Assembly: GCA_964423815.1 (NCBI GenBank)
Contig: CAYRGW010000001.1
Coordinates: 1 to 64,000 of the forward strand
Direction of reading: 5' to 3'
Length of the DNA: 64,000 bases
Source: SYFT01 sp964423815
Lineage (GTDB): Bacteria > Acidobacteriota > Vicinamibacteria > Vicinamibacterales > SCN-69-37
Position 1 is the first letter of the stretch; each line of letters opens with the position of its first letter. Shown piece after piece: positions 28,067 through 38,012 of the stretch. Under the pieces are notes generated by a model. The model saw only the letters and a list, made by a program, of their open reading frames with translations. It was not told the origin of the DNA and searched no databases. The position numbers and the translations under genes are program-made.

Positions 28067-28827
28067 TGTTGAATGACCTTCTTGTCACACTCGCGGTCAG
28101 TCTGCTGATTCAAGCGGTGTTGTTTGCGTTCGCCGCCACGTTCAAGACGGACAAGGTCACGGACCTGTCCTATGGACTGACGTTTGTCGTCATCGCCGCG
28201 TGGTTGTTGTGGAAAGGTGATGCGACCGCGCTGCCTCCACTGGCGCTGGCCGGCATGGTCATCGGCTGGGGCGTGCGACTGGCGGGGTACCTGTTCTACC
28301 GGATCATGACCATCGGCCGCGACGCACGCTTCGACGGCATTCGCGAACACTTCTGGCCGTTCTTCAAATTCTGGTTCGGACAGGGTATTGCGGTGTGGGT
28401 GATCATGCTGCCGGTCACGTTGTGGTTCTCACAGCCGGGACCGTGGAATGTCCTGATGACGGTCGGCCTGATCATCTGGGCGGTCGGCCTGGTCGTCGAG
28501 ACCGTGGCTGATGCGCAGAAGTTTGCGGCCAAACAGACGCCGGGCGGGGGAGAGCGCTGGGTGGACACCGGACTGTGGTCGCTGAGCCGTCACCCGAACT
28601 ACTTCGGCGAAATGTTGTGCTGGTGGGGTGTCTGCGTGTTTGTCGCGATGGACCTGGGCGTGTGGAACGCACTGGGCATCCTGGGACCGATATCGATTAC
28701 GTACATCCTGCTGAAGGTGACGGGGATTCCGACACTCGAGAAGAGCGCGAACAAGAAGTGGGGCGCCAATCCGGACTATCAGGCCTACGTCGCGCGCACG
28801 CGACGACTGATGCCTATCCCACGATGA
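28066..28827 (+). CDS. DUF1295 / steroid 5-alpha-reductase-like membrane protein
   Basis: 253 residues with about six membrane helices. The C-terminal block GLWSLSRHPNYFGEMLCWWG, followed by TGIPTLEKSANKKWG and the ending Y-V-A-R-T-R-R, is the signature of the DUF1295 branch of the 5-alpha-reductase / isoprenylcysteine methyltransferase superfamily, where the Arg-His-Pro-Asn-Tyr segment binds cofactor. Substrate is unknown. It starts on the stop of the small membrane gene, so the longer TTG frame from 28054 is less likely. Its last 14 bases overlap the convergent SUI1-type gene. Confidence 0.85.
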   Translation: MLNDLLVTLAVSLLIQAVLFAFAATFKTDKVTDLSYGLTFVVIAAWLLWKGDATALPPLALAGMVIGWGVRLAGYLFYRIMTIGRDARFDGIREHFWPFFKFWFGQGIAVWVIMLPVTLWFSQPGPWNVLMTVGLIIWAVGLVVETVADAQKFAAKQTPGGGERWVDTGLWSLSRHPNYFGEMLCWWGVCVFVAMDLGVWNALGILGPISITYILLKVTGIPTLEKSANKKWGANPDYQAYVARTRRLMPIPR

Positions 28828-29236
28828 CTTTTCTCACGCCACGTTGCGTGAGGATCGCCGGCAGGCGTTTGCGGTGATCCCCCTGGAGCATGATGGAGTC
28901 GGTCTCAACCGATCCCCCACACCCCAGGGCCGCCTTCAACTGTTTTAACCAGATCTGCAACTCGGATTCTTTCAAGCCGAGTTGTTCAATCACCGTGACT
29001 TCTTTGCCGCCGCGGCCGCTGCGTTCGTATCTGACGACCGCACGTTTCGGGCCTGAGTGGTCGAAGTCACCGACCTCGAAGTCCCGAAGTCCCGGGGCAC
29101 CCGAGGTCCCGGAGTCCCGCTTGCCGTGAGCGAGCCCTTGCGAGTCGAACGGAGGTTCCGGGGTCGCCGGAGTCCCCGCCGGAGGCTCCGGGAGCCCCAG
29201 CTGCTTGCGCAGATCTCCGAACGGGTTGTTCTTCAC
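28814..29236 (-). CDS. yciH: SUI1/eIF1-type translation factor (YciH family)
   Basis: 140 residues, GTG start. The SUI1 core is residues about 60-140: VVRYERSGRGGKEVTVIEQL, then LKQLKAALGCGGSV and IMLQGDHRKRLPAILTQRGV. The family binds the small ribosomal subunit and influences start-site fidelity; its bacterial role is not settled. Bacterial members are usually near 110 residues. The extra length here is a linker (RDSGTSGAPGLRDFEVGDF) encoded by a simple GTCCCGAAG-type repeat. A second, inverted copy of the repeat lies directly before the start codon, so no Shine-Dalgarno is visible. Upstream the frame stays open back to the stop codon of glnA. Confidence 0.85.
   Translation of the reverse strand: MKNNPFGDLRKQLGLPEPPAGTPATPEPPFDSQGLAHGKRDSGTSGAPGLRDFEVGDFDHSGPKRAVVRYERSGRGGKEVTVIEQLGLKESELQIWLKQLKAALGCGGSVETDSIMLQGDHRKRLPAILTQRGVRKVIVG
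29062..29119. repeat. GTCCCGAAG-type simple repeat inside the SUI1 gene
   Basis: Six to seven imperfect units of CGAAGTCCCG/CGAGGTCCCG/CGGAGTCCCG, read on the plus strand. It is in frame in the minus-strand SUI1 gene and codes for a Gly/Ser/Asp/Phe-rich linker. It is an inverted partner of the copy at 29236-29261. Confidence 0.75.
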
Positions 29237-29261
29237 GGGACCTCGGGACTTCGGGACTTCG
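29236..29261. repeat. GGGACTTC-type simple repeat between glnA and the SUI1 gene
   Basis: Plus-strand CGGGACCTCGGGACTTCG and one further unit, the reverse complement of units in the 29062 copy. It fills the gap between the glnA stop and the GTG of the SUI1 gene. Confidence 0.75.
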
Positions 29262-29263
29262 AT

Positions 29264-30712
29264 CTAGAACTGACTCCAGAGATACTGATTTGTGACCTCG
29301 TGGTGGAACTGGACTTCCGCCGTCTTGATGCGCGAGCCGAGCGCCTTCGGGCAACGGTCCGCCTGCGCCTGCTTCACATCAATGTAGCGCTGATGGACTT
29401 CGGCGCCGAGCAGTTCCGCCATGAACTTGCTGCCCTTGAAGAGGCGAATGCCGTCATAGATGTTGTCGGGCAGGAATTTTGTACGCGAACGACGCGTCTC
29501 GGCGTCCTCGTCGCCCATCGGACCTTCAAGACCGGTGCGCAGCAGGAGGTACAACGCGAGGTAGGGGTTGGCGTCCGGCGCAATCGAGCGCACTTCCACA
29601 CGCGCGGATTTTTCGTTGCCAATCGGAATGCGCACCATCGCGCCGCGGTTGACGGCCGACGCCTTGATCTGGTTCGGCGCCTCATAGTGTGGGTCGAGCC
29701 GGCGATAGGCGTTCACACTCGGGTTCAGGGCGAGGCAGATGTCCTGGCCGCTGGCGAGAATGCGGTCGATGAAGTTCCAGGCGCCCTTCGAGATGGAGTC
29801 CTGGCCCTTCGCGTCAAAAAAGATGTTCTTGCCGGCCTTGGAGATCGACAGGTTCGTGTGCATCCCGTTGCCGTTGACGCCGGTCACCGGCTTGGGCAGG
29901 AAACTGGCGGTCAGGTCCATGCGCGCCGCGACCTGGCGGCAGAGCAACTTGTACAGCAGCACCTCGTCGGCAGCGACGTTGACCTCGGTGTACGAATAGT
30001 TCATCTCGAACTGTGACGGCGCCACTTCCGGGTGGTCCTTCTCGTTCTCGAAACCCATCGCGCGCTGCACTTCCGCAGCCGTGTCGATGAAGAGGCGCAG
30101 CGGGTCGCCCGGCAACGAGTGGTAATACCCGCCCGTGCTGATGAACTCAAACGCACCCGTCTCGTGGTACCGCCGCTCGGCGTTCTGGCCCTTGAAGAGG
30201 AATCCCTCGATCTCCATCGCCGCGTTGAAGGTCGTGGCGTCCTTCTTGAAACGTGCCTCGGTGAACGCCTTCAGGCGCGAGCGCAGGTCGGCGACGTACG
30301 GCGTGCCGTCCTTCTCGAGCACGTCGGCAAACACCAGCGCCTTGCCGGGGCCAAACACGTCCGACGGCAGCATGTAAAACGCCGGCCAGTCGATCGCGAG
30401 TCGCAGGTCCGATTCGGCCTGCTGCGAAAAGCCACGAATCGACGACCCGTCAAACGTCAGATTGTCCGCGGACTTGAGCAGGAACTTCTTGTCGTAATCG
30501 AGGGCGTGCATGCGCCCTTCCAGATCCGAGAACACCACCGTGACGGCCTTGATCCGTTTTTCGTCCGTCAGGTACTTCATCTGCCGCTCACGCGCCTTGT
30601 GGGCCGGCGTGCGCTTGACCCGGGCCTCCTTGGTGGCCAGGTTCATGTCTTCCAGCTTGTCGTACGGGATTTCGAGAAAGTCGCGGAGGGGGGCGTTGGT
30701 CAAGGGCGGCAT
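29264..30712 (-). CDS. glnA: Glutamine synthetase, type I-like
   Basis: 482 residues from ATG 30712, which has GGAG eight bases upstream; the longer frame to 30766 is unlikely. It makes glutamine from glutamate, ammonia and ATP. Motifs in order: FDGSSIRGFSQQAESDLRL (beta-grasp edge and latch), EFEMNYSYTE-like metal site seen as SQFEMNYSYTEVNVAADEV, NGNGMHTNLSISKAG (ammonia and glutamate site), NRGAMVRIPIGNEKSARVEV (ATP site) and DANPYLALYLLLRTG. DNIYDGIRLF near the C-terminus could hold an adenylylation-type tyrosine, but no adenylyltransferase is in the window. The divergent upstream region to the ArsR gene is AT-rich and about 170 bases long. Confidence 0.95.
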   Translation of the reverse strand: MPPLTNAPLRDFLEIPYDKLEDMNLATKEARVKRTPAHKARERQMKYLTDEKRIKAVTVVFSDLEGRMHALDYDKKFLLKSADNLTFDGSSIRGFSQQAESDLRLAIDWPAFYMLPSDVFGPGKALVFADVLEKDGTPYVADLRSRLKAFTEARFKKDATTFNAAMEIEGFLFKGQNAERRYHETGAFEFISTGGYYHSLPGDPLRLFIDTAAEVQRAMGFENEKDHPEVAPSQFEMNYSYTEVNVAADEVLLYKLLCRQVAARMDLTASFLPKPVTGVNGNGMHTNLSISKAGKNIFFDAKGQDSISKGAWNFIDRILASGQDICLALNPSVNAYRRLDPHYEAPNQIKASAVNRGAMVRIPIGNEKSARVEVRSIAPDANPYLALYLLLRTGLEGPMGDEDAETRRSRTKFLPDNIYDGIRLFKGSKFMAELLGAEVHQRYIDVKQAQADRCPKALGSRIKTAEVQFHHEVTNQYLWSQF

Positions 30713-30864
30713 GGGTATCTCCAGGAGAAGGAAGTAAGGACAAGTGAAATTAGCATAAAAACACATGCGCGAAGACTAAATGTGCAGAGATTTAGTTAAT
30801 TGTAGCTTTCCACGAGAAATCCTGACTTCTCCCGGCCTTCCATGGCTTGTTGTGATATCCTTCT

Positions 30865-30880
30865 ATCCGGATTAACGGAT
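30865..30880. promoter_or_regulatory. Candidate operator, ATCCG-N6-CGGAT, at the start of the ArsR gene
   Basis: A short perfect inverted repeat, ATCCG GATTAA CGGAT, ends two bases before the ATG of the ArsR-methyltransferase gene. ArsR-family repressors bind such dyads and usually control themselves. The arms are only five bases, so support is modest. Confidence 0.35.
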
Positions 30881-30882
30881 TG

Positions 30883-31824
30883 ATGCCTGCTGCCGCCCCG
30901 CTCCTCCTCGATTCCCTGTCGGCCCTGGCCGACGCCACCCGCTGCCGCATGTTGGCCGTGGTGGAGAATCACGAGTTGACGGTGTCGGAACTGTGCACGG
31001 TGTTGCAGCTGCCGCAGTCCACGGTGAGCCGGCAGCTGAAGGTGCTGGCCGACGCCGGGTGGCTGGCCGCCCGTCGCGAGGGCACCAGCCGGTATTACAC
31101 GCTGGCGCTGCAGGACGATTCCCGCGCGCAACTCTGGCGCATCACGCGCGACCAGCTGGCCGATCGACCCTCCGCCGCGCAGGACACCCGCCGGCTGGAA
31201 CGTGTCCTGAAACTGCGCACGGCGACGTCGCAGCGGTTTTTTGCGACCTCCGCAGGCCAATGGGACCTCGTCCGTGACGAGTTGTTTGGCCGCGACTTCC
31301 TCTCGTCCGCGTTGCTCAGCCTGCTCGACGACACCTGGGTGGTGGGCGATCTCGGGTGCGGTACGGGTGTGGCGACCGCCGCCCTCGCGCCCCATGTGGG
31401 CCGAGTCATCGGCGTGGACGCGTCGGAAGAGATGCTCGCGTCGGCAAAGTCCCGCGGGTCGGCCCATCGCAACATTGAATGGCGCGTCGGCACACTCGAA
31501 GCGTTGCCGCTCAAGGACGCCACCCTCGACGCCGCCGTGATGATGCTCGTGCTGCATCACGTCCCGTCACCAGTCGCCGCATTAACCGAGGCACGCCGCG
31601 TCCTCAAACCCGGTGGCCGTCTGTTGATCGTCGACATGACGACCCATCACCATGAGGAATACCGCCAGCAGATGGGCCACGTGTGGCTCGGGTTCGGCGA
31701 CGACCAGATGCGCAAATTCCTGACGCAGGCAGGATTCGACAAATCGACCGTGACACACCTGCCCGAAGACCCCGGCGCAAAGGGCCCGGGGCTGTTCGTG
31801 GCAGTCGGAAAAACCTCACAGTAG
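30883..31824 (+). CDS. ArsR-family regulator fused to SAM-dependent methyltransferase domain
   Basis: 313 residues from ATG 30883; a TTG one codon upstream is the other option. Residues about 8-90 are an ArsR winged helix (LADATRCRMLAVVENHELTV, then QLPQSTVSRQLKVLADAGWL as recognition helix and REGTSRYYTLA as wing). Residues about 140-280 are a class I methyltransferase fold with VVGDLGCGTGVATAALAP as SAM-binding motif I, GVDASEEML as the acidic loop, and DAAVMMLVLHHVPSP. It lies just before ahcY on the same strand. ArsR regulators of this type are known to control methionine-cycle genes and to respond to S-adenosylhomocysteine (SahR). That role fits here but is not proven. Confidence 0.88.
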   Translation: MPAAAPLLLDSLSALADATRCRMLAVVENHELTVSELCTVLQLPQSTVSRQLKVLADAGWLAARREGTSRYYTLALQDDSRAQLWRITRDQLADRPSAAQDTRRLERVLKLRTATSQRFFATSAGQWDLVRDELFGRDFLSSALLSLLDDTWVVGDLGCGTGVATAALAPHVGRVIGVDASEEMLASAKSRGSAHRNIEWRVGTLEALPLKDATLDAAVMMLVLHHVPSPVAALTEARRVLKPGGRLLIVDMTTHHHEEYRQQMGHVWLGFGDDQMRKFLTQAGFDKSTVTHLPEDPGAKGPGLFVAVGKTSQ

Positions 31825-31887
31825 GCATGCAGCCATGTTGAAGAAGTGGGTTTTCATAAAAACCTACATGCCTACATGTCTACTGTG
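31817..31887 (+). other. Long nested hairpin between ArsR-methyltransferase and ahcY
   Basis: An outer stem pairs 31817-31837 (CACAGTAGGCATGCAGCCATG) with 31867-31887 (CATGCCTACATGTCTACTGTG): 18 of 21 positions match at DNA level and one mismatch is a G-U pair in RNA. An inner stem pairs GTGGGTTTT (31846) with AAAACCTAC (31859). The outer stem includes the stop codon of the upstream gene and ends 27 bases before ahcY. It could be an attenuator, an mRNA-processing site or a member of the CATG-rich repeat family. It does not resemble the SAH riboswitch. Confidence 0.5.
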
Positions 31888-31914
31888 AATAACAGTGACT
31901 AACAAGGAGCAACG

Positions 31915-33402
<1,488 letters not shown>

Positions 33403-33404
33403 GA

Positions 33405-33450
33405 CGAAGTCCCGGAGTCCCGGGGTTCTTGGGGTTCCGGGGTTCCCGGG
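33405..33450. repeat. CGAAGTCCCG / GGGTTCC simple repeat after ahcY
   Basis: Starts CGAAGTCCCGGAGTCCCG and continues with GGGGTTCTTGGGGTTCC-type words, linking the GTCCCGAAG family (29062, 29236, 40432, 45136) with the GGTTC family (13487). It lies between the ahcY stop and its terminator. Confidence 0.65.
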
Positions 33451-33463
33451 TCGGCGCAGTTCG

Positions 33464-33496
33464 GGCGGCGGGGATTTATCCCCGCCGCCTTTTTTT
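33464..33496 (+). terminator. Rho-independent terminator of ahcY
   Basis: Ten-base perfect stem GGCGGCGGGG / CCCCGCCGCC with loop ATTTAT, followed by seven T. This is a textbook intrinsic terminator 62 bases after the ahcY stop. Confidence 0.93.
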
Positions 33497-33519
33497 ACGC
33501 CGTCAGGCCGTGTGGTAGC

Positions 33520-34179
33520 GTGGAACCCGTGTTTACTGTCGTGCGAATTCTGGGAATTGTCGCCCTGACCGTGCTCTCGTCGTCCTGCCTGCGCAAGGAG
33601 ATCGTGTCCACCTGGTATGTCGAGGCGGACCGGCGGGTGGTCTGGTCGATTGCGGAACGTGATGTGCGATCGGACGCGGGCTCGCCTGACGATCGAGACG
33701 CCGACGAGGACGATTTTATTGCGGCGGTTCGCGCGAACGATCATGCCGTCGCGCGTGGGCTTCGACAATTCACGCCGGCACCGCTGACCTCGCGCATCCT
33801 CCGCGATCGCCCACCCTTCAGCGTCATCACTGATGCCGGGTTCTCAAGTCTGGCCACACTCGGCGAACGTCTCATCGGGCGATTCGGACTACGGGGGTCG
33901 TCGCTGGTGACGTTCACACGCGACGGGTTCGAGTGGACGTGGACACTCGACGCGGATACCCGTGTGGACGAAGACAGTCTTGATGACGACCTGATGGCGG
34001 TGTTTGAGTCGCCGATCATTCACCTGGCGTTGGCGCAGGGACGGTTTCTTGAGTCGCCCGGCGTGACCTTGTCCGAAGACCATCGTCTCGCCACATTCCC
34101 GATCAACGATCTCCTCGACCGCCATGGCAAACGTGAGGGGGAGCCAACCACGTTCGTCGTGCGGTGGACCGACCGCTGA
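33520..34179 (+). CDS. Hypothetical lipoprotein
   Basis: 219 residues with a short hydrophobic N-terminus and a lipobox-like L-S-S-S-C at about residues 19-23, suggesting lipid anchoring. The rest is acidic (DDRDADEDDFIAAV, DEDSLDDDLMAVFESPII) and matches no family I know. Start choice is open: GTG at 33520, 33529 or 33541 are all in frame and none has a good ribosome site. It follows the ahcY terminator, so it has its own promoter, and is convergent with the desaturase-like gene. Confidence 0.65.
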   Translation: MEPVFTVVRILGIVALTVLSSSCLRKEIVSTWYVEADRRVVWSIAERDVRSDAGSPDDRDADEDDFIAAVRANDHAVARGLRQFTPAPLTSRILRDRPPFSVITDAGFSSLATLGERLIGRFGLRGSSLVTFTRDGFEWTWTLDADTRVDEDSLDDDLMAVFESPIIHLALAQGRFLESPGVTLSEDHRLATFPINDLLDRHGKREGEPTTFVVRWTDR

Positions 34180-34192
34180 CTCGCGGCGACAG

Positions 34193-35338
34193 CTACTTCC
34201 TCCGGAACGGCCACAGCAGGTGTGACGTGTAGTTGTCCGGGATCTGGTCACCGCCGAGCCCGTACGCATCCGGCCATCGGTCTTTGGGCAGGTGGTAGGT
34301 GCCGAAGAGTTTGTCGATCCATGGCAGGTGGACGGCGAAGTTTTTGTCCCAGGCCTCCGGTTGCGCGCTGTGATGCCAGTGATGGAAGCGGGGCGTCACG
34401 ATCCAGTGTTCAGCGGCGCCGAAGCGGAAGCGCACGTTGGCGTGGATGAACACCGCGTGAAATGAGACAAACACCAGGTAGGCGTACACCGGTCCGTCTG
34501 CAAAGCCGAGCAGCGCGATGGGCACAAACGTGAGGCCGCGCGTGAGCACAACGTCCACCAGATGCAGGCGCGACCCGGCGAGCCAGTCGATGTGTTCGCT
34601 GGAGTGATGAATGGCGTGGAAACGCCAGAGCCACGGCACACGATGAAACGCGCGGTGCATCGTGTATTCGCCCAGGTCCGCGACCAGCACGATCGCGCCC
34701 AACTGCACGATCCATGGCAGTGCCGCGACCGTGGCCTGCACATCCGGCCACAGCAGCACACGTGTGGCTGCGGCCGCCGGGGCCAGCGTCAGCCACGCGG
34801 AGACCTGCACGAGCAGGTGACTCACAAAAAAGTGCATCACGTCGGTCGTCCAGCCCGTGCGGAACGTGGACTGCGTCGGCCACTGCGGAAACAGGCGCTC
34901 CATCGGCACAAAAACGAGTGCGACCAGCAGAAGATTGAGCAGGAACCAATCGAGCCCCAGTCCCCACGTTGTGCCCGGCGCGGACGCGACGGGCACGGAG
35001 GCGCCACCGCCCAATGACGCCAGGAGCGCCAGGCCCATGCCGGTCAGGCCCAGCACCTTGCGTCGGCGCAATAACGCGCTCAGGAGTCCGAGCATGAAGG
35101 CGCTGCCGATCACCGTTGCGACCAGCGGGCGAATCCAGGAGAGGGCGTACACCTCGCGGACGCCGGGCCACGTCAACACATCAGGAAAGTGCAGACACGC
35201 CACGCCGCCGACCGAGAGCAATCCGAGAAAAACCGAGGCGGTGCCGCTGATCCAGCCGCTGCCAAACGATGCCGGTTCCTGATCGTCGAACAGACGCGCG
35301 ACCCGCTCGTCGAGGTGTGGGCGATCAGAAGTCGTCAT
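34193..35338 (-). CDS. Sterol desaturase / fatty acid hydroxylase family membrane enzyme
   Basis: 381 residues. About four to five membrane helices come first, then the iron-binding histidine clusters HRAFHRVPWLWRFHAIHHSS and, near the C-terminus, HHWHHSAQPEAWDKNFAVHL with HANVRFRFG between. This is the non-haem di-iron signature of the family, which hydroxylates or desaturates lipid chains and sterols. The N-terminal 130 residues are an extra multi-helix membrane region not needed for catalysis. Its ATG overlaps the TGA of the upstream kinase gene (ATGA), so the two are translationally coupled. Confidence 0.88.
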   Translation of the reverse strand: MTTSDRPHLDERVARLFDDQEPASFGSGWISGTASVFLGLLSVGGVACLHFPDVLTWPGVREVYALSWIRPLVATVIGSAFMLGLLSALLRRRKVLGLTGMGLALLASLGGGASVPVASAPGTTWGLGLDWFLLNLLLVALVFVPMERLFPQWPTQSTFRTGWTTDVMHFFVSHLLVQVSAWLTLAPAAAATRVLLWPDVQATVAALPWIVQLGAIVLVADLGEYTMHRAFHRVPWLWRFHAIHHSSEHIDWLAGSRLHLVDVVLTRGLTFVPIALLGFADGPVYAYLVFVSFHAVFIHANVRFRFGAAEHWIVTPRFHHWHHSAQPEAWDKNFAVHLPWIDKLFGTYHLPKDRWPDAYGLGGDQIPDNYTSHLLWPFRRK

Positions 35339-37950
35339 GCGTCAGCGCGTGCGTCGCGATCATGGCTCAGCACCACGCCCAGAACGGCGATCGCCGCGAC
35401 CACCGCCAGCCCTGCGAGCCCGGTCTCAAAGTAGGGACGTGTCGAGTCAAACGTGACCACCAGTCCCCACGTCCAGAAGTGGCAGAAGAACCCGACGATG
35501 CCGGCAAAGAGACCCAGGCGGAAAATCACGCCGAGGATGATAACGACCAGCAGGAGGCCAAAAGCGAGATCGAGCGCCAGGTGGCCGGACTGGAATTGTC
35601 CGCGTGCTGCGAGCGGGGCGAACACAAGGGAAGCCACGCCAAAGGCCACGGCCGTGGTGCCCAGGCGGGGGGACACACGATGGAGCGCTGAGCGGAGCAG
35701 CGCCAGGCCCAGGACGCCGAGCATCGTGTTGCTCATGGCATTGGACAGCACCATGAACATGCGGGCGAGCAACTCCCGGGTGCCCATCACCAGTTCCGGC
35801 GCGTGGGGATCGATGGGCGGCCAGGCCATCCAGCCCGGCACCAGATGAAAGACATAGGAGATCACGGTCATCGCCGTGCCGCAGGCGGCACCGAGCAACA
35901 GATCACGGCCCACCAGGGGGTCACGGAACCTGCCGGCCAGCAGGCGCGACCATGTGATGAGAATGTGCGGCCACGTTTTTCTCACGTAGGGTTCGGCTGC
36001 GAGATAAAAGATCCACAACATCGCCGCGAAGAACATGGCGAGCGCGATGGCCTGGAAGAAGCGCTCTTGCTCGATGCCGACATCGGGGACGTGATGGGCG
36101 GCAAAAATCCACCCGACCACCGGCGCCACCAGCGCGACGGTGACGAGACGCCGCGCACCGAGGCGGTCGCCACGACCGGCCTTGACGTTCGCGCGGGCCA
36201 CCAGTCCCGCTGCGATCAACATCGCTGGAACAACGAGCAAGGCGAGGAGCGACACCAACGCGACCGATGGACTCTCGGGCGTGGCCGCGTCTGGAAGATT
36301 CCAGGGACCAAACGTCCGGAAGTACACGACGGTGCCCTGATGGGACCCGGCTTCGACGCGAAGTGTCGCACCGGGCATGCCCGGCCAGACCCCCGTCCAC
36401 GCCGCGCGGCTGTCGGCAAACGCGCGCGGACTGTAGGTCGGTGTTGCCGAGGTCAGCGTGGAGACGTCGAGTGCCGCGGCGTCGAAGTACGCATCCCAGC
36501 TCACCGTGGCGACCTCGGACGGGGTGCCCGCCTGCAACTGCGCGGGCAGGCGCTCGAAGGAGAGCAGGTGTCCCGCCAGGTCCAACAAGACCAGTGTCTC
36601 CCCTGGGGCCTGCGCCGGCGGGTCGCTGGCCGCGACGCGCACGCCCTTTGGCACCAGCCCGTACGGACTTGATCGATACCAGAACACCACGCTCGGAGGC
36701 CGTCCCTCGCGAATGACTGTGGCGCCACCGTCGTTGCCCGGCCGCGCGCGCAGCCAGGAGAGGAAATCAGTTCTGACCACAAACCCGGAGGCCCGATCGG
36801 CGATCGACGTGGGACCACCCGCCAGGCGTTCGATATCCCGCGCGCGGTCGTTCAACGACGCCGGCGCGCGATCAAACGGCACCATCGCATACATGCCCAC
36901 CTGGCTCGCGAGCATGGCCGTGACCACGAGACTGCCGACCGCCAACGCCATCCACGCGGCGATTCGACCGACACCCATCGACGCGCTGTCATCGCCGGCG
37001 GCCGCCACCATCTGTGGCGACGGTGTCTCTCCGGCCGCGAGCGCGGCGGCGAGCGGATCGCCGCCGGGTAAGGCGGCGGACACGGCCAGGGCAGACGAGG
37101 GACGGTCTTCCGGGTTGGAGCGGAGACACCGAAGAATGACGCGCTCGATCGCGGGATTGAGTCCACCCACAAGTGCCGACGGCGGAAGGATTGCGCCGGT
37201 CTGATGGAGTTCCACCAGTTCGCCCAGCGTCTTGGCCTGAAACCCTCGTCGTCCCGTGAACAGTTCGTAGAGGACGAGTCCCAGCGCAAAGACGTCACTC
37301 TGAACGGTGACACCGGTGCCGCTGAGTTGTTCGGGTGCCATGTAGGCCGGTGTGCCCGCTCGAATCTCCGACACCGCGCCGACGGTGGCGAGACCAAAAT
37401 CCATCAGGCGCGCCTGGCCGGCGTTGTCGAGCATGATGTTGGCCGGCTTGAGGTCGCGGTGAATGACTCCCTTCGCGTGCGCTGCGGACAGGCCTGCGCA
37501 GATCTGACGGGCAATCTCGAGCGCCTTGTCTTCGGGCAGTCGTCCGATGCGGCGCAGCAGGGACGACAGGTCTTCACCGTCCACGTATTCCATCGTCAGA
37601 TACAGCTGATGGCGGGGTGGTGTGCTGCCGTCGACGAGCAGATCACCGATGTCGTAGACGCGGCAGACGTTGGGATGGGAGACCTGACGCGCGGTGCGCA
37701 CCTCGTTGTGGAACTGGACCAGGCGCTGGGGATCGGCGGAGAGTGCGTCGGGCAGCAGTTTGATGGCGACGGCCTGCCCGAGGCGCAGGTCGTCGGCGCG
37801 ATACACCTCGCCCATGCCGCCACGGCCGAGCAGGCCGATGATGCGGTACCGGCCGTCAACCACAGCGCCGGGCTCAAACCGTCCGTGGTCGATCGAGCCG
37901 GAACTGGACAACCAGCCCGATCCGAGGCGTGTCAGATCGATGTCGCTCAC
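35335..37950 (-). CDS. Serine/threonine protein kinase with large membrane domain
   Basis: 871 residues. The kinase domain spans about 34-300: LLGRGGMGEVY glycine loop, AIKLLP with Lys64, GVIHRDLKPANIMLD catalytic loop, LMDFGLA, GTPAYMAPEQL and DVFALGLVLYELFTGRRGF. A membrane helix follows (IAAWMALAVGSLVVTAMLAS), then a periplasmic domain of about 180 residues (TDFLSWLRARPGNDGGATV) and eight or more helices that resemble CPBP-like membrane proteins in layout only. The periplasmic part is probably a sensor. It is coupled by ATGA overlap to the sterol-desaturase-like gene and diverges from hflK with about 60 bases between starts. Confidence 0.92.
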   Translation of the reverse strand: MSDIDLTRLGSGWLSSSGSIDHGRFEPGAVVDGRYRIIGLLGRGGMGEVYRADDLRLGQAVAIKLLPDALSADPQRLVQFHNEVRTARQVSHPNVCRVYDIGDLLVDGSTPPRHQLYLTMEYVDGEDLSSLLRRIGRLPEDKALEIARQICAGLSAAHAKGVIHRDLKPANIMLDNAGQARLMDFGLATVGAVSEIRAGTPAYMAPEQLSGTGVTVQSDVFALGLVLYELFTGRRGFQAKTLGELVELHQTGAILPPSALVGGLNPAIERVILRCLRSNPEDRPSSALAVSAALPGGDPLAAALAAGETPSPQMVAAAGDDSASMGVGRIAAWMALAVGSLVVTAMLASQVGMYAMVPFDRAPASLNDRARDIERLAGGPTSIADRASGFVVRTDFLSWLRARPGNDGGATVIREGRPPSVVFWYRSSPYGLVPKGVRVAASDPPAQAPGETLVLLDLAGHLLSFERLPAQLQAGTPSEVATVSWDAYFDAAALDVSTLTSATPTYSPRAFADSRAAWTGVWPGMPGATLRVEAGSHQGTVVYFRTFGPWNLPDAATPESPSVALVSLLALLVVPAMLIAAGLVARANVKAGRGDRLGARRLVTVALVAPVVGWIFAAHHVPDVGIEQERFFQAIALAMFFAAMLWIFYLAAEPYVRKTWPHILITWSRLLAGRFRDPLVGRDLLLGAACGTAMTVISYVFHLVPGWMAWPPIDPHAPELVMGTRELLARMFMVLSNAMSNTMLGVLGLALLRSALHRVSPRLGTTAVAFGVASLVFAPLAARGQFQSGHLALDLAFGLLLVVIILGVIFRLGLFAGIVGFFCHFWTWGLVVTFDSTRPYFETGLAGLAVVAAIAVLGVVLSHDRDARADA

Positions 37951-38012
37951 GCGGACATTCTAGTCGGGGACCCGTGTGCGGTTCTGATACGCTGACGCCC
38001 CAAGGACCTCCC

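Noticed and set aside
31825..31914. SAH riboswitch before ahcY
   Set aside because: The leader is short and AT-rich and lacks the conserved G-rich core of that riboswitch; it only shows a nested hairpin.
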